Positions 33,580 to 46,152 of a DNA stretch of 64,000 nt are shown here, in pieces; the first letter of the stretch is position 1, and each line of letters opens with the position of its first letter. The stretch is from Oreohelix idahoensis (taxonomy: Eukaryota; Mollusca; Gastropoda; Stylommatophora; Oreohelicidae), in contig JAMPIV010004448.1 of assembly GCA_024509875.1 (NCBI GenBank), forward strand, positions 558,001 through 622,000, written 5' to 3'. The notes under the pieces were generated by a model, which was not told the origin of the DNA, searched no databases, and was given only the letters and a program-made list of their open reading frames with translations. A program made the translations under genes and the position numbers.

Positions 33580-33932
33580 CAGTTGACATTCAAAAATCCG
33601 GCAACCTCCAGACCTGAGGAGTGCCGGATTGTTGAAAATGCTGGATTTTTTATGGTTATATATGCTGTATATATTTAACAGAAAATGACTACCTGTACAG
33701 TCCTTTAAAGAAAGAAAATTAAAAACTAAATGAAAAGCAAATGAAATTTTAATGTTCATCAACTAAATAAAACAGTTCTACAGAATTTTAGTTCAACAGC
33801 TGCATCAAAACATAAACGGCTCCAGAAAACAGTGGCGCGCCAAAGCGGTAAATTAAAAAATGCGCTCCGAAATCCATGCCGGAAATCTGAAGGAACCGGA
33901 TTATCGATCGCCGGATTTTTGAATGTCAACTG
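33580..33932. mobile_element. MITE, pogo/Tigger-like, TA target duplication
   Basis: The element starts CAGTTGACATTCAAAAATCC and ends with its exact reverse complement (GGATTTTTGAATGTCAACTG), flanked by TA on both sides (33578-33579 and 33933-33934). The inverted repeats are at least 22 bp and match perfectly. At 353 bp, with no transposase, it is a non-autonomous MITE. CAG-starting TIRs with TA duplications are usual for pogo/Tigger members of the Tc1/mariner superfamily. It lies 76 bp after exon B. Confidence 0.85.
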
Positions 33933-33934
33933 TA

Positions 33935-34245
33935 TATTTTTCCTGTATTTATACACTCTTCAGACTTGAAATATGCCTCAATACCTACCTGACTCTTAAT
34001 ATACTTTCTGGAATTTGGAATGTTAGAATTGTTGGCACTGCTAGTCTCACTATTTTAGGCTTTAAAACTCTGAGTGATGGGTGAGAAGACTGGATCTGTC
34101 TTATGCCTGTCCTTTGTCTGTGCCAGCTCTTGCCATATCCTCTCAATATAATCTTGTCCCACATGCCACATTCATGGGTAGTTTCTTGCATCTCCAGCAT
34201 GAGGGAGGGAAAAATGTATTGAAGAAGGGGAATTAATGAGGAAGA
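33935..34245. other. Intronic interval, nothing firm
   Basis: A minus-strand open stretch includes ETTHECGMWDKIILRGYG but belongs to no family I recognise. Confidence 0.35.
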
Positions 34246-34852
34246 AAGTACAGTAAGTAATTGTCTGTCACACCACACACCACAGTAAGTTATTGTCTGT
34301 CACACCACACACCTCAGTAAGTAATGTCTGTCACTCCACACACCACAGTAAGTAATTGTCTGTCACTCCACACTAAGTAATTGTCTGTCACACCACACAT
34401 CATAGTAAATAATTGTCTTTCACACACTCCACACTATGTAATTGTCAGTCACACCACACATCACAGTAAGTAATTGTCTGTCACACCACACACCACAATA
34501 AGTAATTGTCTGTCACATCACACACCACACACCTCAGTAAGTAATTGTCTGTCACACTACACACCACAGAAAATATTTCTCTGTCACACCACACACCACA
34601 GTAAGTTATTTTCTGTCACACCACAATAAGTAATTGTCTGTCACACCACATTCCAAGTAAGTAATTGTCTGTAACACCACAGTAAGTAATTGTCTGTCAC
34701 ACCATAGTAAGTAATTGTCTGTCACACCACTCACCACAGTAAGTAATTGTCACACCACACACCACAGTAAGTAATTGTCTGTCACACCACACACCACAGT
34801 AAGTAATTGTCTGTCACACCACACACCACAGTAAGTTATTGTCTGTCACACC
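34246..34852. repeat. ~32-bp minisatellite rich in CAGTAAGTAATTGTCTGTC, ~18 copies
   Basis: Units read CACACCACACACCACAGTAAG and TAATTGTCTGT with variable deletions. Most units contain CA|GTAAGT, a strong 5' splice-site-like hexamer. The array runs directly into the LINE fragment at 34853. Confidence 0.9.
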
Positions 34853-35810
34853 ACAGTCCGAAGATTACCACTTGTTCACTTCTGCTGAGCTGGTATACAT
34901 CATTTTTATTGTGCCCTCAATGTTCTGCTTCTCATTTGCTCCTGTATCTGTGCTTGATAAAACTCTTGGCCTCTTCATAAGTTATTCTCAGGTCAAATTG
35001 AGGTAGCTTTCCGTCTTCCTTTGCCAGCCTGTCAGCCTCTTCATTTCCAGGGATGTTGCAGTGAGAATGGATCCCCTGTATCATAACTCATTTGAATTAC
35101 TGACACAGTTTGTGAAGTGTTACTCTTAGGTCATCCAGGTCTGCATTATTTTGATTCTTTCACGTTGCAATCACTGACAGCACATCTGAGAAGATAGCTA
35201 CTGGTCTCTCTGAGCTTTCTTCTGTCATTAGGACTTCTGGCTGCAGTTTTTAAGGCTTCTGCCTCTGCTCTGAAGTCACTCGAGAGTTTTCCTGTGGCGA
35301 CTGACAGCTTTTTTTGTGTGTCATTGCTTAAGCGCAGAAAGACTCTGCCACCCCCATTTTCATTTGTATTTATTGCTGATCCATCTGTGCATACATGGAT
35401 CCAGGTGTTTCTTGGGTAATGTTTCTCTATGTATTTTTTGGTTAGGACTCTTTTTTCTGTTTCATTTTGGCTGTTCTTTCTTTCAATACCAGGAATGTTT
35501 TCTGTCATTTCAGGGAAGCCACTGTTGTTTCCAAACTGTTAGCTTTTGTGCAGTGGAGATGGGCGTAGCTGTTGATCATGCATTGATGGGGTCTGCTCTC
35601 ATCTTTGTTTTGACTGTCTCTACAAAGTTGCTTCGCTTCAGTCTTCCCCTTCCAAGTACATTTATTCTCTGGTACATTGGCTGGTCTGTCAGCCTCCTGA
35701 ATGTCTTGGCTTGTTGCTGAGCTCTGTTATCTCTTCTATATCCTCCATTGGCTGGAGTTATGTCAGCTTGTATTTGTCTGGTTCTTTCCTTCAGTTGCAC
35801 ATGTTGATCT
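34853..35810 (-). pseudogene. RNase H-bearing LINE fragment, second copy
   Basis: Nucleotide text from about 34857 to 35690 parallels 62912-63664. Minus-strand translations include NTWIHVCTDGSA (first RNase H aspartate), DFRAEAEALKTA (the glutamate) and, upstream, FVETVKTKMRADPINA. Past that point frameshifts destroy the second half of RNase H. The 3'-most ~270 bp present in the other copy are missing, and the minisatellite begins at the break. It is an intronic dead copy. Confidence 0.75.
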
Positions 35811-36010
35811 TGTTATACCATTTTAATTCTGCCCAAGTGTGAAAGTCTGCAACTCTTTGATTGTCATGCTCGTTCTCCATGTTTCAAAGCTTTACAATAG
35901 AACTACCTTGACATCTGAGTTGGATGTCTGTCATGCTTGTTCTCCATGTTTCACAGCTATACAATAGAACTACCTTGACATCTGAGTTGGATGTATGTCC
36001 TTCCATGTCT
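35811..36010 (-). pseudogene. Short LINE-derived segment, partly duplicated
   Basis: Minus-strand text contains VVLLYSCETWRT, the post-RT box of APE LINEs. A ~65-bp piece (GTCATGCTCGTTCTCCATG ... CTTGACATCTGAGTTGG) occurs twice in tandem, near 35863 and 35930. Confidence 0.5.
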
Positions 36011-36284
36011 TATGAATGAGTGAATATCTTTTACTTGATCCATAAAGAGCGTGGGACCACTACAACTGTGGTTCTCATGCAGGAAGTCAGCACAAAGGCA
36101 CTTCATGTGCTGTTGCAGTAGTAATAAGTCTTACATGATGAGATGGCCAGCCCTGTCAATAAACTCACTTTAATTGCCTGTTTTTAACTAACAGGGATCT
36201 TATTCTTTGTCTTGTCAGTGAATCCTAGGAACCACAAGCGCAGGATTTGTCTTAACCTTGATGTTATTAATTTCATTATCACAG

Positions 36285-36396
36285 GCTACAGAAACTGGCA
36301 GACAGACAGAGCCGACATGAAATGTCTCCTGCCTGTACAAGCTACTGTGTACCTGCCTCCTACCGCCACTCCCACAGTCCCACCACCAGTGAATAG
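36285..36396 (+). CDS. Tentative host exon C, cytoplasmic tail
   Basis: A good acceptor (TTAATTTCATTATCACAG|GC) lies at 36284. Joined in phase with exon B (AG+G), the frame reads RLQKLADRQSRHEMSPACTS and onward until TAG at 36394-36396. An alternative is a GT donor after CACCACCA at 36388. The peptide has no family signature, so either this is a short terminal exon or the similarity to an exon is chance. Evidence is the splice site and phase only. Confidence 0.3.
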
Positions 36397-36639
36397 AGAC
36401 AGAGACAGAGTGATCTTTGGGTATTTTGGTCAAGCTCTGTCCCCACAAGGTGGATTTCATCACCATCTTTCTGTGACAACAAAAACTGCATTGGTGGAGG
36501 TGCAAAAGATGTGGTGAGAAGCTTAGTGGAATATAGCTGATCGCCTCAGTAGAAAGAGATTGGTCACATGATCTTGTCATTTTCTGTCCAGCAGAAAGTG
36601 TGGACAGCTATGTGTTTTTTTTTTTTTTGGGATCAGATC

Positions 36640-37171
36640 TTGACCATAATATTGTACATGTACAAATATCTACACTTCATAAACATATATTCATTGATTC
36701 ACATATCTACTCTTTTATGGAAATGAACTCTTTTATAAATATACTAAACTCATTTTTATCCATATATACGTGTATGTCTGTCATCTGCTCATTCATACAA
36801 CAATACATATACAAAAATATCTACTAGTTAATGTATATGAACACACATATCTACTTGCTCATACACATGTGTACACATATCTACTTGCTCATACATGTAG
36901 ATATATATCTACTCCCTAATACACATGTACACATCTACTCCCTCATGCACAGATATATCTACTCACTCTACACATGTAGATATACATCTACTCACTCATA
37001 CACATGTGTGCATATATCTACTTGCTCATACACATGTATGCAAATATCTACTCCCTCATACACATGTACATATATCTACTCCCTCATACAAATGTACATA
37101 TATCTACTCCCTCAATCACATGTACATATATCAACTCCCTCATACACAAGTACACAAATCTACTCACTCAT
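36640..37171. repeat. ~28-bp minisatellite, segment 1 of a dispersed field
   Basis: Units of the form CTCATACACATGTACATATATCTACTCC become regular after about 36830; earlier copies are diverged. The segment ends in ACTCACTCAT (37162-37171), which recurs at 43810-43819 after the LINE. The LINE therefore appears to have been inserted into this array. Confidence 0.88.
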
Positions 37172-39324
37172 CAAACAATACCCTTTAGCTCCCCAAGGAG
37201 CATAGGCCTTCAAAAAACACGTGCCAAGTCTTCCTGTCCTGTGCTATCCGCTTAAGTTTGTTCCATGTTTTCCTCATCATTTTCACCTCTGTATCCAGGT
37301 CTCTTCTCCAACTCTTGTTCCACTGGCACTTGTCTGGTTCTTGTCATCAATTCCACATTTGTGATTTTGTCATACCATTTCAGTCCTTCTATTCTAAGCA
37401 AACACCCGTTTATAAAAGTCTAGCTGTTTGGTTGTTGTTTTTGTTGTTCTCCATGTCTCAGAGCCATACAATAGGACTGACTTCACATTTGAGTTGAAGA
37501 TTCTTATTTTCGTGTTGGACTTGGTTTATCTTTTATTTCCATATTTTTCCCAATGCAATGAAAGCTCCACTTGCGTTTTGTATTCTCATTTTGATATTGT
37601 CTGTCCCTCCAACTTTGTCTATATTACTGCCAAAATATGTGTTCAATTCTACATCTTTTAGTGGCGTTTTTTATCAAGTTCAACCTTGTTATCATTTCTT
37701 GCATTTATTCTCATTATCTTTGTCTTGTCCCAGTGTATTTTCAGACCCACTTGTTGTGACCTCTCATCGAGTATTTTCATTTTTTCTTGCATCTGATTAT
37801 GGTTATGGGACAGAAGAGCCAAGTCATCTGGAAAATCTAGATCATCAAGCTGTTTGTTCAGATTCCACTGGATTTCATTTCTGTTGTGTAATGTCGATGT
37901 TTTCATAACCCAATCTATTGCTAGTAAGAAAAGAAATGGAGACAAGAGGCATCCCTGTCACACTCCAGGTTTAATCTCAAATGGTTCTGTAAGTTGTCCT
38001 TCATGAAGAACTCTGCATGTCATGTCGTCATAAGTCTTCTTTATTAAATTAATGATCTTCAGGGGAACTCCATAATGCCTCATCAATTTCCAAAGTAATT
38101 CTCTGTCTACACTGTCAAATGCCTTTTCATAGTCCATAAATGCGATGTATAATGGTGAATTCCATTCCAGACTTTGTTCAACTATTATTCTCAATGTGGC
38201 TATCTGGTCTGTACATAATCTGTTTTGTCGAAAACCTGCTTGTTCATCTCTCAGTTGTTAGTCTATGGACTCTTTTAATCTCTCAAGGATGATTCTGTTT
38301 AATACTTTTACTGGCACTGATAGGAACATTATTCCTCTATAATTTGTTCACTCTTGTAAATTTCCTTTCTTAGGCAACTTGACCAGATAACCTTCCTTCC
38401 ATTCTGCTGGTATTTCTTCTCTCTCCCAGATTTTGCCAAGTAGTTGTATAATATCTATGTAGAGGTATCAATATCTGTTTTGATGGCCTCTGCTGGAATG
38501 CCATCTGAACCAGCTGCTTTTCCATCTTTCAGAAACTTTATAGCTTTCTTTATTTCTTCTCTACTTGATCGTTCACAAGTTATTTGTAGCTCCTCTTCTG
38601 CTGACTGGATGTCTGGAGGATTTGTTGGAGTCTATTGAGAAGTTCCTCAAAATGTTCTGTCCATCTCTTTATTTGTTCTTGTATATTACTAAGCAATTTT
38701 CCATTCTTATCTTTTATGAGGCCATTTGCTTGCTTATATTTCCCTGTTAGCTTCTTTGTGTTGTTGTACAGGTCCCTCATATTTCCTTTGGCTGCAGTTT
38801 CCTCTGCTTCCCATGTCAACTCTTCAATATGCTTCCTCTTGTCTCTTTTGACGTTTCTTCTTACTTCTTTGTTTGCTTCTATGTACATTTCATGAGCCTT
38901 GGCTTTGGAGCTTCTTGTTTTGCTTATGTTTAAATCTGCTTTCTTGTTTTGCCTGTCTTCTATCTTGCTAATGGTTTCTGTTGTTATCCATGCTTTGTGC
39001 TGATGTTCTCTTTTTCTCAGTACTTCTTCATGTCTCGTTCCATATATTTTTTACTTGTTGCCAGTGGTCTTCCGTCTCTGCTTCTACTTCCAGCTATTAG
39101 AGTACTTGGTATTTTTTGGATACTGTGATTGAAAATTGTTCTCTGATTTCTTAGATATCCCACATTATACTGTTGTCTATAGCTACATACTGTTGTAAAT
39201 TTCTTGAGTTTTAATTTTGTTTTAGCCAACAGAAGATGGTGATCTGATACCACATCTGCTCATCTATATACTTTTACATCATGCAATGATGATCTAAACT
39301 TCTTATTTATGCATATGTGATCGG

Positions 39325-42300
39325 GCAACAGTCTTGGCTGACTGGCTAAACTACATGAGTGGAGTAGGAATAATCTTACTCAAGGGAATGTCCATCCCTA
39401 GTACACAAAGACTGAGACGGTGAGTGAGGCAGAGGAATCTGAGAAGATCAACGGCAAAGCGGAACAGCAAAGTGTGTGGCGCACTAGAGGCGTGTCGGAC
39501 ATAGAAAAAGACAACGGCTAGCCACCGTGGAAGAGATTGGGTCCTTACTACGTACTTCCTATAGAACGTAATCAGATCACAACAACAAGATAAGAACCGA
39601 TATGTAGAGAACTCTCTGTCCCCTGGGGAAGAATCTACTGTACAAATTAACAGGGAAGAGGCAACTCCTCTAATGAGTAAGGAAGTACATAATGATGAGT
39701 GTTCCTTAAATTCTGTTGAAAGGGAGCATTCTGAGAAAGACCACCTAAAAACTAGTAGGAGGAGCCTAAAAATAGGAACATGGAACGTTAGAACTCTAAA
39801 CGGAGAAGAAAAGCTTGACAATCTTATATTAGAGGCAACAGACATGAAACTCGATATACTGGGAGTTGCAGAGGCAAGACTATTGGATACAGGCTACATA
39901 AAAAGAGACCAGTACACGCTTATACACTCAGGAGGAGAAAAACATGAAAGAGGGGTAGGAATGTTGATAAAGAAGGAGTTAGAAAAATATGTATGTGGAT
40001 ACTGGACACACAACGACAGAATGATGTTACTAAAGATGAGAGCAAAGCCATTCGACATATCAATCTTACAACTAAAGATCACAGCGAGGAAGAAATAGAA
40101 GAATACTGTGAAGAGCTACAACACACACTTAAACCAGTCAAATCTACAGATGTGTTGATAGTAATGGGTGATATGAATGCAAAAGTAGGAAAAGGAAAAT
40201 ACAAGAAAATAGTAGGACAGTATGGATTAGGGACAAGAAATGATAGAGGAGACAGACTTATCCAGTTCTCTGAAGAAAACCAACTGGTCATATGTAACAC
40301 CTTTTTTGAACACCACCCAAGGAAATTATACACATGGAAAAGCCCAGGAGATGTAACAAGAAATCAAATTGACTATATCATGATAAAACATAGATTTAAG
40401 ATCAGTGTCACAAGTGCAAAGACACATCCTGGCACCGACATAAATTCAGATCACAATCCAGTCGTCATCAAAGTAAATATAAAGCTGAAAAGAGCAGGAA
40501 ACAGAAGACAGGAGGAACCACAGATAGAAATATCAGCGCTGAAACAACCAGATATAAAACAGAAATATTTAATTGACGTCAAAAATAAATATCAACAGTT
40601 ATTGACAGAAAGCATGGAGCAGTATAGAAGATAAAACCCAGAAGAAAAAGTAACCGCAAAATGGGAATGCTTAAAAACAAGCATACAATCAGAAAAAGCA
40701 AATTTACCTAAAAAGGAGTCTAAGAAAAATCAAATTTGGATGACAGATGACATCTTGAATAAAATGGCAGAAAGAAAGAAAGCAAAAAACACTCCAGAAT
40801 ATAAAACAATAGACAATGACATTCGTACTATGTGTAGACAAGCAAAAGAACGGTGGATAGAAACAAAATGCAAGGAAATAGAAGACTTGGAAGCAAAGGA
40901 CATGACAAGAGATATGCATGAAGAAATAAAGAAATTATCAAATAGGTCGCGGTTTGCACAAGGAGGAAGCTGTATCAAGAACAAAAATGGTGTAATATTA
41001 CTTGATGAGAAAGACATCAAACAGATGGGCAGAATACGTAAAAGAACTATTTGAGGACAACAGAGGTAAAAAACCATCACCAGATTCTAATGAAGGCCCA
41101 AACATTCTCAGATCAGAAGTAGAGAATGCCATACATGTGATACAAAAAGGAAAATCAGCAGGCATGGATACCATAAAAATTGAAATGATAGAAGCTCTGG
41201 AGAGCTTTGGTATAGATACAATCACAGATCTATGCAACGATATATACAATACAGGATATATACCACACAACATGAAGACATCATTTTTTATAACATTGCC
41301 CAAAAAACCAAATGCAACAGAATGTTCAGACTTTAGAACAATCAGCCTGATGAGTGATGCAATTAAGATACTGCTCAAAATAATACAGGAAAGAATAAAA
41401 AGTAAGGTAGACAGCGAAATCCAAGAAGAACAGTTTGGTTTTAGATGTAACAGTGGAACAAGAGAGGCAATATTTTGCCTAAGAATATTAGCAGAAAAAT
41501 ATACAGAGGTCCAAAAAAGTATGTACATGTGCTTCATTGACTATAAGAAGGCTTTTGACAGAGTCCATCATGAGAAAATAATTGAATGCCTCGAAGACAT
41601 AGGTATTGATGGAAAAGATATAAGAATACTCAGTAACCTTTATTGGGAGCAAACTGCCACAGTAAGATCTGGAAGGAATTATTCACCATACATAGACATA
41701 AAAAGAGGTATCAGACAAGGTTGTGTGCTGTCCCCCTGCTTATTTAATCTGTATACCGAAAAAATTTTCAAACAAATACAGAAAATACCAGGACTGAACA
41801 TCAGTGGAAGGTCAATAAACAACCTTAGATATGCAGATGATACCGTGTTGTTAGCTGAAAGTGAACAGGAGTTACAAGAACTAGTGAAGCAAGTGAACAG
41901 TATAAGTCATGAATATGGACTCGACATTAATATTGAGAAAACAAAAACTTTGATAATTAGCAAAACAGACGATAATCCCACATTAAAGATAAGCGTAAAT
42001 GGGAAAATCCTGGAACAAGTCAAGAGCTACGTATATCTTGGTCATATAATAACAGAAGATGGCAGATGTGAAACAGAAATCAAGAAGAGAATAGGAATGG
42101 CCAAAGCCACATTCAACAACATGAAACATACTGACATCCAAACAGTTATCTCACAAATTAAAACTGAGAATCATAAAGTGTTATATATATTCTGCATTTC
42201 TGTATAGTGCAGAAACATGGACGATGAATAAGCATTTGGAAGAAAGAATTGAGGCTCTTGAAATGTGGATATATAGAAGAATGGGGCGTATCTCATGGAA

Positions 42301-42608
42301 AGAGATGAAAACAAATAAGGAGGTCCTAGAAAATCTAGGTATGAAAAGAGAACTAATGAGGGAGGTCAAAGTTTGGCAGCTAAAATACTTTGGCCACATA
42401 AAAAGGCATAACACCTTGCAGAAGACCATAACAGAAGGGAGAGTGGAAGGCAAACGTGCAAGGGGAAGACAGCGCTATAAGTGGGAAGATAACATCAAGA
42501 GATGGACAGGAAAGTCTATCAGAGTGCACCACCAAGACAAGAGACAGAAAACGTTGGAGATCCATTACAGCCAACCTTCGTTGTGGAGATGGCAACTGAT
42601 GATGATGA
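39325..42608 (+). mobile_element. RTE/BovB-like LINE, complete length, nested in the minus-strand LINE
   Basis: The 3,284-bp element has target duplication TGATCGG on both sides (39318-39324 and 42609-42615) and a (GAT)n 3' tail. Removing it rejoins the endonuclease frame of the host LINE (KNQTDH|ICINKKF). Endonuclease: KIGTWNVRTLNGEEKLDN, DILGVAEARLLDTG, VLIVMGDMNAKVG, YTWKSPGDVTRNQIDYIM, INSDHNPVVIK. RT: AGMDTIKIEMIEALE, QFGFRCNSGTREA, CFIDYKKAFDRVHH, RGIRQGCVLSPCLFNLY, LRYADDTVLLAE with an intact YADD box, YLGHIIT. C-terminus: KYFGHIKRHNTLQKTI and GRQRYKWEDNIKRW. Disruptions are few: frameshifts near 40085, 41040 and 42190 and a TAA at 40632. Length, domain content and tail are those of the RTE clade. 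Confidence 0.92.
39760..42590 (+). pseudogene. Endonuclease-reverse transcriptase ORF of the nested RTE (broken)
   Basis: A single polyprotein of the RTE type: apurinic endonuclease (about 39760-40490), linker (about 40500-41060), RT (about 41100-42060) and C-terminal region (about 42080-42590). The long open piece 41005-42207 contains the whole RT domain without a stop. Three frameshifts and one stop separate it from the endonuclease and tail, so no full protein can be made. An intact relative elsewhere would be needed to move it. Confidence 0.85.
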
Positions 42609-43137
42609 TGATCGGTCTGATTCTTAGTTCTTTGATCTGGTGACATCCATTTGCTTTATGTATTCTTTTATGTGGAAATATGCTTCCTCCTATAGCTAGT
42701 TGATTTGACGCACAGACGTTAGCTAATAGTTCCCCATTCTCGTTCCTCATACCTAATCCGTGCTTTCCCATGATTTCTTCAAAGCTGGTGTTGTCTGTAC
42801 CTATTTTCGCGTTTAGGTCCCCCATCAAAATTGTGATGTCCTTTCTTTTCTTTTTGTCCAAGACATTTTGTAGTCTGGTCTAAAAGTCTTCTTTCTCAGA
42901 TTCTTCTTTATCATTTGTTGGTGCATAACATTGGATGATGTTTATATTTACTTTCTTTTTGGCTTATTTAAACCTTGCTGTTATAATTCGGGGTCCCATT
43001 GCTTCCCATTCTATAAGTGTCCTCTGTGCTTCCCTAGACAGCATTAGAGCCACCCCTTCACTGTGGTGGGCTCTTTCCTCCTCTTGTCCTGAGGACATCA
43101 TCATTTCTCCTGTCATCAATTTCTTCATGTCTACGCC

Positions 43138-43430
43138 CTTTTACTGTGTCTTGCAGATTCCTGTCTATGCCCTTTTACTGTGTCTTGCAGATTCCTGTCT
43201 ATGCCCTTTTACTGTGTCTTGCAGATTCCTGTCTACGCCCTTTTACTGTGTCTTGCAGATTCCTGTCTATGCCCTTTTACTGTGTCTTGCAGATTCCTGT
43301 CTACGCCCTTTTACTGTGTCTTGCAGATTCCTGTCTACACCCTTTTACTGTGTCTTGCAGATTCCTGTCTACGCCCTTTTACTGTGTCTTGCAGATTCCT
43401 GTCTACACCCTTTTACTGTGTCTTGCAGAG
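43138..43430. repeat. 34-bp minisatellite inside a LINE endonuclease, ~8.5 copies
   Basis: The unit combines ATTCCTGTCTACGCCC and TTTTACTGTGTCTTGCAG, with C/T variation at one position. Upstream (GACCCAGGATATCAATCC, endonuclease DIDILG text on the minus strand) and downstream flanks belong to the same LINE, so the array expanded within it. Confidence 0.9.
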
Positions 43431-43809
43431 ACCCAGGATATCAATCCTGTCATTTTTCATTTCTGCTGCTACCTGTGCAGTTTTTCCTTGTTCCGAGTGC
43501 AAACATTCAAGGTACCAATCCTGGAGATTTTCCTAGATGAAAAAAGGTTAGTCGGCAACCCAGACTCCTTTCGGCTTTCTCTGGGTTGCTTCATGCGCCT
43601 CCTATCCAGAGGACCTTCTTCTGTCTTGGGCGGCTGAGTTGATTTATCTTCTGTATTTGACTTGTCCTTGTTTGTTGAAGTTTTTTGGTAAAAAGTGTTT
43701 ACGGGATGGGGTAACCAGCCCCATTCTCAACTCTCCTTAGTCACTTTTTTATGACATGCCTGGTTGGTTACAGTGTTACTATTCTTTGCTCCCCTTTCAG
43801 GCCCTGGTA

Positions 43810-45076
43810 ACTCACTCATACACATTTACATATATCTGCTTGCTCATTCACATGTACACACATATCTACTCACTCATACACATGTGCACATATCTACTCA
43901 CTCATACACATGTACACACAAATATGCTCACTCATACACATGTACACATATACATCTTCTCACATAAACATGTACACATATCTACTCACTCATACACATG
44001 TACACACATATCTGCTCACCCATACACATGTACACATATCTACTAGCTCATGCACATGTTTACACATATCTACTCCCTCATACACGTGTATACATATTTC
44101 TACTCCCTCATACACATGTACATATATATATATATACTTGCTCATACACATGTATATATATATATATCTACTCCCTATTTCACATATACAGATATCTGCT
44201 CACTCATACACATGTACACATAAATCTACTCACTCATACACATATATCTACTCCCTCATACACATGTACTCATATATCTACTTGCTGATACACATGTACA
44301 CATATATCTACTCCCTCATAGACATGTACACATATATCTACTTGCTGATACACATGTATACAAATATCTACTAACTCATACACATGTACACACATATCTA
44401 CTCCCTCATACACATGTATACATATATCTACTCCCTCATACACATGTACATATATATATATCTGCTCACTCATACACATGTGCATACATATCTGCTCACT
44501 CATACACATGTGCATACATATCTGCTCACTCATACACATGTGCATACATATCTGCTCACTCATACACATGTGCATACATATCTGCTCACTCATACACATG
44601 TGCATACATATCTGCTCACTCATACACATGTACATATATATCTGCTCACTCATACACATGGGCATACATATCTGCTCACTCATACACATGTACATATATA
44701 TCTACTCACTCATACACATGTGCATATATATCTGCTCACTCATACACATGTGCATATATTGCTCACTCATACACATGTACATATATATCTGCTCACTCAT
44801 ACACATGTACATATATATCTGCTCACTCATACACATGTACATATATATCTGCTCACTCATACACATGTGCATACATATCTGCTCACTCATACACATGTAC
44901 ATATATATCTGCTCACTCATACACATGTACATATATATCTGCTCACTCATACACATGTACATATATTGCTCACTCATACACATGTACATATATATCTGCT
45001 CACTCATACACATGTACATATATATCTGCTCACTCATACACATGTACATATATTGCTCACTCATACACATGTACAT
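43810..45076. repeat. ~30-bp minisatellite, segment 2 (forward orientation)
   Basis: The unit is CTCACTCATACACATGTACA followed by TATATATCTG; variants have GTGCATACATATCTG or a 26-bp form ending TATATTG. Units become highly uniform after 44460. Both strands stay open for hundreds of codons ([10 protein letters not shown] on one, [10 protein letters not shown] on the other), which is a repeat artefact. Confidence 0.95.
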
Positions 45077-45079
45077 GTA

Positions 45080-45502
<423 letters not shown>

Positions 45503-45514
45503 CTTCTCACCCAT

Positions 45515-45791
45515 TTTTTTTTTTTTTTCCCTTAACCAGCGGCACTTAGGCTTTCAGCCCTTCGGCCCAATGACATGTCATTGCGAGGCTGGGGAACCTG
45601 AGGACTTTCCTTCCAACCCGGTCAGGAGCTTCACTCCTTCCCATCCACAGAGGGTTTATCACAGGAGCCGTTCAGGCTATTCAGTCAAATTTCCGGCCGT
45701 AAACATTTCTTCAAACGCCGACGCCCAGGTTTGAACCATGAACACCTGGTCGCCAGTACAACGCCGAAGCCATTACACCAGCGCGGCTCCC
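45515..45791 (-). mobile_element. tRNA-derived SINE with poly(A) tail
   Basis: On the minus strand the element starts GGGGAGCCGCGCTGGTGTAA with box A-like TGGTGTAATGG, then box B-like GGTTCAAACC 45 bp on. A tRNA-unrelated body and an A-rich 3' tail (T run at 45515-45528 on the + strand) follow. The perfect 12-bp target duplication CTTCTCACCCAT flanks it (45503-45514 and 45792-45803), lying in the minisatellite. It is a clean, probably fairly young insertion. Confidence 0.9.
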
Positions 45792-45803
45792 CTTCTCACC
45801 CAT

Positions 45804-46152
45804 ACACATGTACACATATATCTACCCACTCATACACATGTACACATATATCTACCCAATCATACACATGTACACATATCTATTCACTCATACATATGTA
45901 CACATATATCTGCTCACTCATACACATGTACACATATATCTGCTCACCCATACACATGTACACATATATCTGCTCACCCATACACATGTACACATATATC
46001 TGCTCACCCATACACATGTACACATATCTCTGCTCACCCATACACATGCACACACATATCTACTCGCCCATACACATGCACACATATATCTACTTGCTCA
46101 TACACATGTACATATATATGTATATCTACTTGCTCATACACATGTACATATA
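45804..46152. repeat. ~28-bp minisatellite, segment 3
   Basis: Units of the form ACTCATACACATGTACACATAT with CTAC/CTGC variants. The segment is interrupted at a TA dinucleotide by the mariner element at 46153. Confidence 0.92.

Larger units (their letters stand above)
37172..43809 (-). mobile_element. Full-length-scale LINE (RTE-like), split by a nested RTE
   Basis: Flanks are ACTCACTCAT on both sides (37162-37171 and 43810-43819), so the element was inserted into the minisatellite. Net length without the nested RTE is about 3.35 kb. Coding order on the minus strand: N-terminus near 43,780; endonuclease (RIGTLNVCTR near 43530, LMGDLNAKIG near 42830, then SDHHLLLAKTKLKLKK near 39240); linker (near 38,880-38,580); RT with FMDYEKAFDSVDRELLWKL, LFLLAIDWVM and LDFPDDLALLSH, where FPDD replaces FADD but both aspartates remain; C-terminus SWRRDLDTEVKMM, IAQDRKTW and stop near 37,190. 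Several stops and frameshifts make it inactive. A 34-bp minisatellite has grown inside its endonuclease region. Confidence 0.85.
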
